Notes: generated by a model not told the origin, from the letters alone. A stretch of 64,000 nt of DNA from Pelosinus fermentans DSM 17108 (GCF_000271485.2 NZ_AKVN02000001.1:500001-564000), one strand, 5' to 3'. Counted from the stretch's first letter, positions 39,592-48,835 are shown. Made by a program: numbers and translations.

Positions 39592-40746
39592 ATGATAATT
39601 TTTAAAAATGTCAGTAAGATATATAACGATGATTTTCACGCTGTGGATACGATTGACCTTCACATTAAAGAAGGTGAGTTTATTGCCCTGATTGGTCCAA
39701 GTGGTTCAGGAAAATCCACTACAATGAAAATGATCAATCGGTTGATTGAGGCGACATCAGGCACTATTTTGATTCATGGTCAAGACATAGGCGACCAAGA
39801 TCCTGTGCTACTGCGACGAAATATTGGATATGTGATACAGCATATCGGTTTGTTGCCCCATATGACAATCGGGAAAAATATTGCACTTGTACCTAAACTG
39901 AAAAAATGGGATAAGGCAAGGTGCGACAAACGGGTAGATGAGTTGTTAGAAATGGTTGGACTTCCTGCCAAAGAGTACAAGAACCGCTTTCCCGCTGAAC
40001 TAAGTGGTGGTCAGCAGCAGCGCGTAGGTGTAATTAGAGCCCTAGCAGGCGATCCGCCCATTGTACTCATGGATGAGCCCTTTAGTGCACTTGACCCCAT
40101 TAGTAGGGAGCAATTACAAGATGAGTTATTAAACTTGCAAACTAAAATCCGCAAAACCATTGTATTTGTTACCCATGACATTGATGAAGCCATTAAACTT
40201 GCAGATCGCATTGGTATCATGCAGGATGGAAAATTAATTCAATTTGATACGCCAGAGCAGATTTTACGCCATCCTGTTAATGAGTTTGTTAGAACCTTTT
40301 TTGGTGCTGAGCGTATGAATCCAGTAGAATCTTTGCCCACGATTGAGGAAGTTATGATTCCACCGATTAGTTCATTCCCTAAACGTGGCCTGGCAGAAAG
40401 CCTTACGAAGATGAGAAAATATAAAATTGATTCATTGCTCGTCATTGATAGAAATAAAACATTTTTGGGAGTTGCTGGAGTGGGAGAAATTCAAAAGAAC
40501 TTTTCCAATGAGAATATGGTATTGGAAGACGTAATGAACAAAGAGGTGCCGACGGTAAGAATTTCCCAGCAGCTAGATGATGCGATCAATTTAATTAGCG
40601 ACAACCATATAGCATTTCTTCCGGTGCTTGATGAAAGTCATAAACTAAAAGGACTTATTACCAGAGCTTCCTTAGTCGATGTAATGGCAAATCAATTGCG
40701 CAGCAACAATAATGAAGTCGCTCCAGTCGGAGGTGAGGGATTATGA
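39592..40746 (+). CDS. opuCA: Osmolyte ABC transporter ATPase with CBS domains (OpuCA-like)
   Basis: 384 residues. Walker A GPSGSGKST near 34, signature LSGGQQQRVGVIRAL near 133, Walker B IVLMDEPFSALD, followed by two CBS domains from about 250 (VMIPPISSFPKRGL...; VMNKEVPTVRISQQLDDAI). CBS domains sense ionic strength in OpuA/OpuC transporters for glycine betaine, carnitine or choline. ATG 39592 follows AGAGGAG. The permease gene overlaps by 4 bp. Confidence 0.9.
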   Translation: MIIFKNVSKIYNDDFHAVDTIDLHIKEGEFIALIGPSGSGKSTTMKMINRLIEATSGTILIHGQDIGDQDPVLLRRNIGYVIQHIGLLPHMTIGKNIALVPKLKKWDKARCDKRVDELLEMVGLPAKEYKNRFPAELSGGQQQRVGVIRALAGDPPIVLMDEPFSALDPISREQLQDELLNLQTKIRKTIVFVTHDIDEAIKLADRIGIMQDGKLIQFDTPEQILRHPVNEFVRTFFGAERMNPVESLPTIEEVMIPPISSFPKRGLAESLTKMRKYKIDSLLVIDRNKTFLGVAGVGEIQKNFSNENMVLEDVMNKEVPTVRISQQLDDAINLISDNHIAFLPVLDESHKLKGLITRASLVDVMANQLRSNNNEVAPVGGEGL

Positions 40747-41372
40747 TGTTCAATAATTTTTTAGTCATGCTGCAAAATCGCTGGCCCGAGATCATGATAG
40801 GAACCTGGGAACATATCCAGCTTACTTTGGTGGCCTTATTTATAGGAAACCTGATTGCACTACCCCTTGGTATTCTACTTACGCGAAAACGGAAATTAGC
40901 CGAAGCCGTTATCGGCATAACCTCGGTGTTTCAAACCATTCCCAGTTTAGCCTTGTTAGGCTTTATGATACCTTTTTTCGGTATTGGCTTTGGCCCGGCC
41001 ATCGTGGCCTTGTCAATTTATGCTCTTCTGCCGATTTTACGTAATACCTATACTGGAATACTGGGTGTTAACCAAGCCGTTGTTGATGCCGGTACTGGTA
41101 TGGGAATGACTTCTCGCCAAGTCTTATTTACGATCGAGATTCCCTTAGCTCTGCCTATCATCATGGCTGGTATTCGTACTGCCACCGTTATGGTAATCGG
41201 TGTTGCCACCTTGGCAGCCTTGGTTGGGGCGGGAGGACTGGGAGATATTATTTTTAGGGGCATAGCTATGGCAAGGCAGGATCTTATTTTGGCTGGCGCC
41301 ATACCAGCTGCCTTACTATCCATGATATTTGATTATATTTTGAAGAGAATCGAAATTGCAGTACAACCCTAA
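40743..41372 (+). CDS. opuCB: Osmolyte ABC transporter permease (OpuCB-like)
   Basis: 209 residues with about five or six hydrophobic segments. The EAA-type cytoplasmic loop is visible in AVVDAGTGMGMTSRQVLFTIEIPLALPIIMAGI. It is the only permease in the set; typical OpuC systems have two (B and D), so a homodimer or a second gene elsewhere must be assumed. GGTGAGGG precedes the ATG. Confidence 0.9.
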   Translation: MMFNNFLVMLQNRWPEIMIGTWEHIQLTLVALFIGNLIALPLGILLTRKRKLAEAVIGITSVFQTIPSLALLGFMIPFFGIGFGPAIVALSIYALLPILRNTYTGILGVNQAVVDAGTGMGMTSRQVLFTIEIPLALPIIMAGIRTATVMVIGVATLAALVGAGGLGDIIFRGIAMARQDLILAGAIPAALLSMIFDYILKRIEIAVQP

Positions 41373-41403
41373 TCCGAATCATACAATACGAAAGGAAGGT
41401 TCT

Positions 41404-42300
41404 ATGAAGAAAATCACTTTACTCCTGCTTTCCATCCTGCTTTCCATGAGTATAACAGGCTGCTCTTCCTTTTGGGAGAAAGATAATAATACTGTCGTAA
41501 TCGGTGGAAAAAATTTCACTGAACAAGATATTCTGGTGTATATGATGAAAGGGATCATTGAAGAAAAAACAGGCATAAAGGTAAAAGCAAAAGCGTACTT
41601 GGGAGGAACGAATGTAGTATCCCAAGCCATTGACCGGGGCGATCTAGATATTTACGCTGAATATACCGGGACGGCTCTCGTGAGTGTTCTTGGTGAAGAA
41701 TATTCTCCTAGTGATCCAGAGGTAGTCTATGAAAAAGTCAAGACGATCTATGATGCAAAGAAACAGATTGTATGGCTGAAACCATTCGGTTTTAATAATA
41801 CCTATACGTTATCCATGAGGACGGAGCAGGCAAATGCACTTGGTATTGAAACCTTCAGTGATTTAGCCAAGCAGTCTGCTGCTCTAAGATTGGGTGCTAC
41901 TCATGAATTCTTGGAACGAATTGATGGATACCAAAATGTTAAAGCGGTTTATAACATGCAATTCTCTTCCCCTGCTGGTATGGACCCAGGTTTAACCTAT
42001 ACTGCCTGCCGTGACAGCAATGTGGACGTAATTGACGCCTTCTCCACAGATGGTCGGATTTTAGCATTCAATTTAAAAGTATTAGCAGATGATAAGAAGG
42101 TGTTTCCTCCTTTTTATGCTGCTCCTATTATTCGGGCCGATACCTTAAAAAAACATCCCGAAATTGGTGAAGCCTTGAACTTGTTAGCAGGTAAACTAAC
42201 CAATGAGGAGATGATGGCTCTTAATGCTAAAGTGGATTTAGAGGGAAAGAGCCCCCAAGTTGTAGCCAATGAATGGCTGAAAGCAAAGGGACTCATTTAA
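41404..42300 (+). CDS. opuCC: Osmolyte-binding lipoprotein (OpuCC-like)
   Basis: 298 residues. The lipobox is SITGC (Cys near 19), so the mature protein is a lipoprotein. VVIGGKNFTEQDILVYMMKGIIE and RGDLDIYAEYTGTALVSVLG are typical of the glycine betaine/choline binding family (OpuAC/OsmX), where aromatic residues cage the quaternary amine. GAAAGGAAGG precedes ATG 41404. It is the last gene of the transporter operon. Confidence 0.92.
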   Translation: MKKITLLLLSILLSMSITGCSSFWEKDNNTVVIGGKNFTEQDILVYMMKGIIEEKTGIKVKAKAYLGGTNVVSQAIDRGDLDIYAEYTGTALVSVLGEEYSPSDPEVVYEKVKTIYDAKKQIVWLKPFGFNNTYTLSMRTEQANALGIETFSDLAKQSAALRLGATHEFLERIDGYQNVKAVYNMQFSSPAGMDPGLTYTACRDSNVDVIDAFSTDGRILAFNLKVLADDKKVFPPFYAAPIIRADTLKKHPEIGEALNLLAGKLTNEEMMALNAKVDLEGKSPQVVANEWLKAKGLI

Positions 42301-42316
42301 GGCATCTCCCATCTCA

Positions 42317-42360
42317 AAAGGGCTGACGCACTATTTTTGGTGCGACAGCCCCTTCTTTCT
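42317..42360 (+). terminator. Terminator of the opuC operon
   Basis: AAGGGCTGACGCAC pairs with GTGCGACAGCCCCTT (one bulge) over a T-rich loop, followed by CTTTCT. Confidence 0.8.
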
Positions 42361-42409
42361 CATGGTATGGAAGTATACGTTTTGTAAGTGAAAAAATATA
42401 AAATATTAT

Positions 42410-42507
42410 GAACCACAAAGGCGCAATGCCGCTGATGCGGCACACAAAGGAATAGACAAAATAAGTTATTCATATAACCCTTTGTGTACTTTGCGCCTTT
42501 GTGGTTC
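42410..42507. repeat. AACCACAAAGGC-type palindrome, full copy
   Basis: GAACCACAAAGGCGCAA and its perfect inverse TTGCGCCTTTGTGGTTC form 17-bp arms around 64 bp that contain further short inverted matches (ACACAAAGG / CCCTTTGTGT). Confidence 0.85.
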
Positions 42508-42538
42508 GATTGTTTGGAAGTATTTTCCTGAATTCGAT

Positions 42539-43123
42539 TTACTGTATTTCTGCGATTAGGCGAACGGGCAAGCCGCTGGAATTCTTTAAGGGAAGGGGGA
42601 AGCAATAGAACTTGAAGGTATCTTGCTTTAATTGATTGAGGTTGATGATATTCTCAATGACGAAAACATCGTGGTCTGCGCAGTACATATCTGCTTTTAG
42701 GTGGCCTTCTTTTCTCTTTACTCCTGCAGCATCAATGCCAATAAAATTAACTTCTTTTTGGATTAAATATTCCAGGGTTTTATCAGACAGCTCAGGATGA
42801 CCTGCCTCAGGATGCCCTGTGACATAAAAATCTGTTTCATAATATGTTGGCAGCCAGTCGGTTTTAAAGATAATAAAATCACCTTTTTGAATATCCACCT
42901 TATTTTCAAAGTCGGCAGGTTCAATTTCACGACTGAAGATATTTTCGACATGGACTACTTTAGCTGGCCCAATAAATCTGTTTATATCTAGATTCGGTAC
43001 GTTCATAATATCGAGATGGGTGCCTAAATGTCCTAAACGGGCTACGTTGATTCCATCTTTCTGGTTAAAAAACGGATTGTTCTTGTCTTGTTCATCAATG
43101 GGAAGAGTTAAATCGATTAACAT
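42539..43123 (-). CDS. Cyclase-family metal hydrolase (kynurenine formamidase-like)
   Basis: 194 residues. The family metal motif HLGTHLDIM (HxGTHxDxx) is near 32-40, with further conserved GDFIIFKTDW and FIGIDAAGVKRKEGH. The family hydrolyses amides or cyclic compounds such as formylkynurenine or isatin; the substrate here is unknown. GGAGTGAAC precedes ATG 43123. It is divergent from a MarR regulator that probably controls it. Confidence 0.82.
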   Translation of the reverse strand: MLIDLTLPIDEQDKNNPFFNQKDGINVARLGHLGTHLDIMNVPNLDINRFIGPAKVVHVENIFSREIEPADFENKVDIQKGDFIIFKTDWLPTYYETDFYVTGHPEAGHPELSDKTLEYLIQKEVNFIGIDAAGVKRKEGHLKADMYCADHDVFVIENIINLNQLKQDTFKFYCFPLPLKNSSGLPVRLIAEIQ

Positions 43124-43192
43124 AGCGTTCACTCCTTGTTTGGATTTTATTTTTGTTTCACAAGTAAACTATAATACGAGGAAACAATAAAG

Positions 43193-43216
43193 TCAAGAGT
43201 TTATATAATATCTTGA
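43193..43216. promoter_or_regulatory. Candidate MarR operator
   Basis: TCAAGA-N12-TCTTGA is an inverted repeat centred between the divergent cyclase and MarR genes. Confidence 0.45.
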
Positions 43217-43247
43217 TTTTATCTGAAATTTGGTGAATAATAAGATT

Positions 43248-43724
43248 ATGAAAAAAGATGATATGAAAGAATTCTTGAATACGTTAAAACGCCTTACGAT
43301 TAAAATGGGAGAACTGAGCAGACACGCCAGCGATATTGCACCAGTGGGCAAGCTGAGCTTTTCTGAACTGGGTCTTATGACGTTAATTGGAGATTTTAAT
43401 AATATTAGAGTCACCGAATTAGCATTAAAATATGGCGCTACCAAAGGTGCTATTTCAAAGATGGTTAAGAAATTAGTTCAGAAAGAGTTGGTAACCAAGT
43501 CCAGAACCCGGGAAAATGAGAAGGAAGTACTCTTATCATTAACAGCTATGGGGATGACAATTTATAATGAAAAGGAAGCACATTTTGAAAAATTGTCTGC
43601 CGACGTTTCGAAAGAACTTGAAAGCCTGACGAAGGAGCAGCGAATATCTTTGTTCAATATCCTGGATCTTGTGGAAGCTCACATTGATGAGCATCTCCAT
43701 GAGCCCAATTCGGAGCAGGATTAG
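43248..43724 (+). CDS. MarR-family transcriptional regulator
   Basis: About 158 residues. The winged-helix region reads LMTLIGDFNNIRVTELALKYGATKGAISKMVKKLVQKELVTKSRTRENEKEVLLSLTAMG, with helices on both sides for dimerisation. The start is uncertain: ATG 43248 has no good ribosome site, and an upstream GTG at 43230 is equally weak. The divergent gene layout points to control of the cyclase. Confidence 0.82.
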   Translation: MKKDDMKEFLNTLKRLTIKMGELSRHASDIAPVGKLSFSELGLMTLIGDFNNIRVTELALKYGATKGAISKMVKKLVQKELVTKSRTRENEKEVLLSLTAMGMTIYNEKEAHFEKLSADVSKELESLTKEQRISLFNILDLVEAHIDEHLHEPNSEQD

Positions 43725-43836
43725 CAAGCCCGTAGTATTTTGGCATGCTTGAATCGAAAAATTTATCAAGATTGTATAATAAATCATTCATTTTAAGATC
43801 TATATTTATTAATAAATATAGAAAAAAGAAATGGCA

Positions 43837-43937
43837 TTGACAAACAATAGGGATCATACTATAATTCAATTAATAACAATTATTACCAAGTAATAATAGA
43901 GAGTATAATTTGACAAACTATAATTAAAAAGTATAAA
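43837..43937 (+). promoter_or_regulatory. Tandem sigma-A promoters for the barrel gene
   Basis: TTGACA-N17-TATAAT (43837-43865) is a perfect promoter. TTGACA-N16-TATAAA (43910-43937) is a second one closer to the gene. Two strong promoters suit an abundant outer-membrane protein. Confidence 0.75.
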
Positions 43938-43972
43938 ATTAAAAAGAGTAGAGGATGAAGGAGGTTGTAATC

Positions 43973-44464
43973 ATGAAAAAAGTATTATTGGGCGTAGGTT
44001 TACTTCTATCAGTAAGTGTAGGAACGGGCGTTGCTGCTCCTATTAACGATTTGGATAGAGGGCAGACTGCAGTTGGCGTGCTGACTGACACAATTTACTT
44101 AGAGCACAAAATTGGCGATAATCTTACAGTTGGATATCAAAATGTAGATCGAAAACATGGTAGTGATATGGATGATTTTTATGCGCAGTATAAATTACCT
44201 TTTAGCAGTGTTCGAGCCATTCTTGGTCATCGGGATCTTGGTTCTGGTTCAACCTACATAGGTTTATCCGTAAGTGAGGGACTGGCTCCTAGAGTCGATG
44301 GCTATGCTTCTGTGATTGGCAGCGACGATTTCGTTGAATATCAAGTTGGGGCAACTATGGAATTAACGAGAGCAGTTGACTTGAATCTTAACTATCGCAA
44401 CTTCAGACCTGATCATTATCGCAATGAAAGTCGTCTTGAAGTCGGTGCGAGCTACAAATTCTAA
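43973..44464 (+). CDS. Small outer-membrane beta-barrel protein (paralogue 2)
   Basis: 163 residues. A signal peptide (KKVLLGVGLLLSVSVGTGVA) is followed by API and alternating beta-strand pattern, ending in LEVGASYKF with a terminal Phe. It is homologous to the protein at 38672 along its whole length. GAAGGAGG precedes ATG 43973. Unlike its paralogue it stands alone behind two strong sigma-A promoters, suggesting constitutive rather than stress expression. Confidence 0.75.
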   Translation: MKKVLLGVGLLLSVSVGTGVAAPINDLDRGQTAVGVLTDTIYLEHKIGDNLTVGYQNVDRKHGSDMDDFYAQYKLPFSSVRAILGHRDLGSGSTYIGLSVSEGLAPRVDGYASVIGSDDFVEYQVGATMELTRAVDLNLNYRNFRPDHYRNESRLEVGASYKF

Positions 44465-44516
44465 GACTGTTGTTTAAAGAAGATGTATGTCACATCTTTT
44501 GGAATATCGTCAAAGT

Positions 44517-44552
44517 AAAATCCTCCTATTGCCATAGCAATAGGAGGATTTT
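44517..44552. terminator. Terminator after the barrel gene
   Basis: AAAATCCTCCTATTGC is repeated in perfect inverse after a 4-nt loop, giving T-rich tails on both strands. Confidence 0.9.
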
Positions 44553-44667
44553 ATATAAGAATCGTCAGATTATGGAGATTATTTCCTGGAAATATCAAAA
44601 AAATTATAATTTTGTCGCTAATCGTTTTTTTGTATCAATAACAGGGCTGCTGCAATTTCAATGCTGA

Positions 44668-45489
44668 TTACTCCCAGACTACCTGCAGTGGTTTGCGATC
44701 GACGAGGCGCTTGTATGTATACTTGGGGTAGCCTACCATGATTCCCCCGGTTACCGTCATGTCTTCCGGCAGTTTTAGAAGGTCGAGAAGGGGTTGATAG
44801 CCGGATAAAGCACAGGCTTCAAAAAATCCTGCCCAGCAGGTTCCCAGTTCAATTGCTGGTGCATATAATTCCGCGTAGGCCAGAGAGAAATGTGTATTAT
44901 CCCGTGCCCGAGGCATAACATTTTTGGGTGCGATGGCTGCGATTAGACAGGGAGCTCCCCGCAGAATGCCATCATGACCCGTTTTACGATATTTGTTTAC
45001 AATTCCCTTGAAGTAGGGTGCCATGGGAGACGCAGTCTTAATGGCTTCTTCCATCCAATCGATGGTAGTGGCGGTAATGCCCTTTAGTGTCTCCGGATTG
45101 TTAATCACATAATAGGTAATTCCCTGGGTATTTCCGCCAGTCGGTGCCATTCTGGCTACGTTAAGAAGCTGCAGCAGCTTTTCTTTGGGGACGGTTGATG
45201 GCTTATAACAGCGGACAGATCGTCTGGAGCGCAGAAACGTAGCGGCGGTTTTGGCATCGAATACGGTAGTGTTTTCCAAGGCAACTTGATTGGAGAGAGG
45301 TGCTTTTACATTATTCAAGGCCTCTCGCGGACAGACGGCCACGCAATGACCACAGGCGATACAGGGATTTCCTGTATCTTCAGGGCCATGTTTTCCCATT
45401 TTGATTACATCTGTGGGACAGACGCTGGCACAGATGCTGCAGCGGATACATTTTTCCTGGTCGACTTGAATGATGGAGTCCATATTCAT
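44668..45489 (-). CDS. Nitroreductase-family protein with N-terminal ferredoxin domain
   Basis: 273 residues. Two 4Fe-4S motifs come first (CIRCSICASVCPTDVI near 15 and CIACGHCVAVCPREAL near 42), then an FMN-binding nitroreductase domain from about 80 (RRSVRCYKPSTVPKEKLLQLLNVARMAPTGGN). This fused form occurs in anaerobes and passes electrons from ferredoxin to a flavin site; the acceptor is unknown. GAAGGAATC precedes the ATG. It is divergent from the LysR gene at 45765, the same layout as the iron-sulfur gene and LysR pseudogene near 3 kb. Confidence 0.9.
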   Translation of the reverse strand: MNMDSIIQVDQEKCIRCSICASVCPTDVIKMGKHGPEDTGNPCIACGHCVAVCPREALNNVKAPLSNQVALENTTVFDAKTAATFLRSRRSVRCYKPSTVPKEKLLQLLNVARMAPTGGNTQGITYYVINNPETLKGITATTIDWMEEAIKTASPMAPYFKGIVNKYRKTGHDGILRGAPCLIAAIAPKNVMPRARDNTHFSLAYAELYAPAIELGTCWAGFFEACALSGYQPLLDLLKLPEDMTVTGGIMVGYPKYTYKRLVDRKPLQVVWE

Positions 45490-45764
45490 GATTCCTTCTT
45501 TCTATCGTTTTTTTACTAAATTTCAGCCTCTTGCTGTTGCAGGCACAATTAGCTTGTTTCCCTGCTGATGGAACTATACATCTGATATCCATTGACCAAA
45601 ATTTAGCTTATGATTACTATAACATATAATGGAAAACAAGAATATGCGGATTTCATACTGGGTAGACTTTATTTGTATTTTACGGTACTATTAAACTTAA
45701 TTTTGATCCTATTTAAATTTGGTATATTGCATATCGGTTAGTTTGTGAGAGGAAGTGATGTGTT

Positions 45765-46652
45765 TTGGAATTTCGGCAGCTAAAGACTTTTATGAGCATA
45801 GTGAAATTAGGGAACTTCTCACAAGCAGCTCAGTACTTAGGGTATACGCAATCGAGTGTAACGACTCATATTCAGCTGTTGGAAAAAGAATTAAATACGA
45901 TTCTTTTTGAACGATTTGGACACCAGCTGATGCTTACAACGGATGGGGAAAGACTTTATGATTATGCAGAAAAGATTACTAAATTAGCTGAGGATGCTAA
46001 AAATGAGTTTGACCATTTCGAAATACCCAAGGGACCGATCATGATTGGTATGCCAGAGTCATTATGTGTATATTATTTAACGGATTTGCTGCAGGAATAT
46101 ACATTGTTATATCCAGATGTGCAGTTAAAAGTGAATTTCGGCATAGGCAGTGACTTTCGAAATCTGCTGCGGAAAAATATGATGGATCTTGCTTTTTTTC
46201 ATGAGAAACATTCATCCGATGCGGATTTGATCAGTACGTTTTTATGGGACGAGCCAATGGGGATGTTAGCGTCCCCGGATCATGCTCTTGCGGCTTATCA
46301 GGAAGTGAAAATTAAAGATCTGGAGGATCAGCGGCTGATCTTCATGGAGTCGGGAACCGCTTATCAAACGGCTTTGGAAGAAGGTTTGGCAAAGGCTGAA
46401 ATTGCACCTAAAACCATTTTGGAAATCTGTCATATTCAGACCATCAAACAGATGGTAATCAATAATTTAGGAATCACGATATTGCCTTTAGCTGCTGTAG
46501 CCCAAGAGATAAAAACAGGTTTGTTGGTCAAACTGCCGTGGCAGGGAGTCGAGCTTGAGACCAATGCGTATTTGGCCTATCATAAGGATAAGTGGCTGTC
46601 TCATGGTATACGGGCTTTTATCCGGCTGGTTGAAGAACGATTGTTAAAATAG
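45765..46652 (+). CDS. LysR-family transcriptional regulator
   Basis: 295 residues. The N-terminal winged helix is MEFRQLKTFMSIVKLGNFS then QAAQYLGYTQSSVTTHIQLLEKEL; the effector domain spans about 90-290. It starts with TTG behind GAGAGGAAG. It lies between the divergent ferredoxin-nitroreductase and the co-directional 5-oxoproline cluster, so it could control either. It is the intact homologue of the LysR pseudogene at 2978. Confidence 0.92.
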   Translation: MEFRQLKTFMSIVKLGNFSQAAQYLGYTQSSVTTHIQLLEKELNTILFERFGHQLMLTTDGERLYDYAEKITKLAEDAKNEFDHFEIPKGPIMIGMPESLCVYYLTDLLQEYTLLYPDVQLKVNFGIGSDFRNLLRKNMMDLAFFHEKHSSDADLISTFLWDEPMGMLASPDHALAAYQEVKIKDLEDQRLIFMESGTAYQTALEEGLAKAEIAPKTILEICHIQTIKQMVINNLGITILPLAAVAQEIKTGLLVKLPWQGVELETNAYLAYHKDKWLSHGIRAFIRLVEERLLK

Positions 46653-46710
46653 TGCACAGGTATTGTGTTTCCAATGATCCTATGGTAAAGTATTTAATAA
46701 TTTAGTGAAC

Positions 46711-46745
46711 GAATAGCGATGGAGCTATAAATGCATGCATTTATG
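46711..46745 (+). terminator. Terminator after lysR
   Basis: GAGCTATAAATGC pairs with GCATTTATGGCTC, followed by TCTTTCTT. Just downstream, 46796-46833 carries only the right arm of the AACCACAAAGGC palindrome family (CTTTGTGTC...TTTGCGGTTC). Confidence 0.75.
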
Positions 46746-46899
46746 GCTCTCTTTCTTATAAGTAAAGAAAGCTTTGTATGTGAGAAAATATAAATAAACC
46801 CCTTTGTGTATTTTGTGTCTTTGCGGTTCGATTCGTTTTATTTCTTTTAAAGGACAAATAGTAAGAATAAAATTTTCATGAAATGGAGTTGAGCTGAGA

Positions 46900-47643
46900 A
46901 TGACTGAAAACATTCATTCGATTCGGATTCTGGTTGCTGGTGAACATGGGCTGGTAATTGAATTTGGGAGCGTTATTGCACCTGAAATCAATCTGCGGGT
47001 TCAGCAATTGGCGAGATTGCTCCATTTCGAGCCTATTCATGGAATCATGGAGGTAATTCCTACCTATCGATCTGTAAGTATTTATTTTGATCCGTTAGTG
47101 ATTACCCGCCAGGAACTGTCCAGACAGGTAATTCATATGCTAGGAAGGATTGAGCATCAGGATGTAGAGGACTTGCTGTCATCTAGAGTCGTACATGTCC
47201 CTGTTTGTTATGGGGGCGTGTTAGGACCTGATTTGGAATATGTATCACGATATACTGGTTTTTCGCCTCAGGAAGTGATTGGGATTCACACTTCCAAGCC
47301 CTATATGATCTATATGTTAGGCTTTATTCCTGGTTTTCCTTATCTGGGGGGGATGTCCAGCGAGATTGCAGTACCTCGTCAGGAAAGGTCCCGGGAGCGA
47401 ATTCCAGGAGGATCTGTGGGGATTGGCGGCAATCAAACAGGCTTTTATCCGATTGAGAGTGCAGGGGAGTGGTGGCTGATTGGACGTACTCCCATAAAAG
47501 CTTTTGATTTTACCAGTGACAACCCCTTTTTATTCTCAGTGGGAGATTATCTGCATTTCGAAGAGATTTCCACAGCTGAGTATTTTGCAATTCGCAGATC
47601 CGTAGAAAAAGGGACATATATACCAGAGGTTTCTTATCTGTAA
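46900..47643 (+). CDS. pxpB: 5-oxoprolinase/carboxyltransferase subunit PxpB (KipI), copy 1
   Basis: 247 residues. Diagnostic segments are VPVCYGGVLGPDLEYVSRYTG near 104, YMLGFIPGFPYLGGM near 145 and IPGGSVGIGGNQTGFYPIESAGEWWLIGRTP. PxpB and PxpC together form the ATP-dependent 5-oxoproline-opening enzyme with PxpA, and are homologous to the carboxyltransferase part of urea carboxylase. It is followed 15 bp later by pxpC. GGAGTTGAGC precedes the ATG. Confidence 0.92.
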   Translation: MTENIHSIRILVAGEHGLVIEFGSVIAPEINLRVQQLARLLHFEPIHGIMEVIPTYRSVSIYFDPLVITRQELSRQVIHMLGRIEHQDVEDLLSSRVVHVPVCYGGVLGPDLEYVSRYTGFSPQEVIGIHTSKPYMIYMLGFIPGFPYLGGMSSEIAVPRQERSRERIPGGSVGIGGNQTGFYPIESAGEWWLIGRTPIKAFDFTSDNPFLFSVGDYLHFEEISTAEYFAIRRSVEKGTYIPEVSYL

Positions 47644-47658
47644 TGGGAGGTGAAGATT

Positions 47659-48602
47659 GTGATCACAACGATAGAGCCGGGTTTATTCACTACGATTCAG
47701 GATCAGGGGCGCTGGGGATTTCAGGCCTATGGTATGCCCATTTCCGGAGCAATGGACCGATATGCCAGTCAAGTGGCTAATCTGTTGGTGGGCAATCGTC
47801 CCGATGCGGCTGTGCTGGAAATGACGGGCGCAGGTGGAACGTTTAAGTTTGATGAAAAGCAGATGGTGGCAGTTTGCGGCGGGGATATGCAGGGGCTCTT
47901 AAATCACATGCCTATTTCCAATTGGTCGGCTTTTATCGTTCCCAGAAGAGGTATACTTCGCTTTGATACTGCAGTCAGCGGTTATCGAACGTATGTGGCT
48001 GTTCGTGGAGGTTTTGAGGTTCCTGTTGTTTTAGGCAGCCGTTCAACGTGTACTCCAGTAAAGATTGGGGGACATGAAGGACGAGTGCTGCGGCAGGGGG
48101 ATGTTCTGCATGTGGGGCGGGATATGGAGTGTAAAACACAGCTTGGGAGTCTGGCAGAGGGATATATTCCTCAGTATGTCAGCCAAGTGCAGCTGCGAGT
48201 CATTCTGGGGCCTCAGGATACGATGTTTGGATCAGCAGCACTGGATGCTTTTTTTTGCAGTTCCTACAAGGTGACAAAGCAATCGGATCGGACGGGGTAT
48301 CGGCTGAAAGGTCCCAAGATCAAACATCTTGGCAGCGCTGATATTATATCTGAGGCTGTGTGGCTGGGAGCGATTCAGGTACCGGTTCATGGCATGCCTT
48401 TTATTATGACGGCAGATCATCAAACGACCCGGGGATATGCCAAGTTAGGATCAGTGATTCGGGGGATTTGTCCAAGCTGGTCCAGGCCAAGCCGGGTGAC
48501 TGCATTCGTTTTCTGCGCAGTACAGAAGAAGAGGCAATTGAAGTCTTGCAAAAAGAGCAGGAAAGTTATAGAAATATAAAACGGGAATGGGAAATGAAGT
48601 GA
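47659..48602 (+). pseudogene. pxpC: PxpC (KipA) copy 1, single-base frameshift near its end
   Basis: The first 265 or so residues are a normal PxpC (ITTIEPGLFTTIQDQGRWGFQ, GAMDRYASQVANLLVGN, SDRTGYRLKGPKI). At the G5 run 48461-48465 the frame is lost: read on, it gives an abnormal basic tail to 48579, whereas the +1 frame continues correctly as SGDLSKLVQAKPGDCIRFLRSTEEEA to 48602. One extra G would restore SVIRGDLSKLVQ. It may be a sequencing error, phase variation or a true pseudogene. I chose GTG 47659 (GGGAGG 8 nt upstream) over GTG 47650. Confidence 0.85.
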
Positions 48603-48639
48603 GTATGACTTGCCATTTCCTTAGGATAGATCGGGGCTG

Positions 48640-48681
48640 AGGGCACTTTCGATAAAATTGAAGTGCCCTATTGTTTTTTTC
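48640..48681 (+). terminator. Terminator after the first pxpBC pair
   Basis: AGGGCACTTTC and GAAGTGCCCT form a hairpin over a 9-nt loop, followed by a run of seven T. Confidence 0.85.
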
Positions 48682-48755
48682 AATTTTACAAAAGAAGTTA
48701 TAGAATGGTATGATAAATCACAAGTTATAGGTGGGTTCACAAAAGCCCATTGAAC

Positions 48756-48810
48756 CAAGAAGCAAAGGCGCTTCAGACAAAGATTACTCTTTGTTTGAGG
48801 CGTCTTCTTG
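48756..48810 (+). promoter_or_regulatory. Long leader hairpin upstream of pxpA
   Basis: CAAGAAG...GGCGC...TCA.ACAAAG faces CTTTGT.TGA..GCG.CTTCTTG, an imperfect stem of more than 20 bp over a 7-nt loop. It ends 25 bp before the pxpA start and is not followed by a T-run, so it may act on mRNA stability or translation. Confidence 0.55.
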
Positions 48811-48835
48811 TCATTGTGGTGAAGGAGGGACTGCT

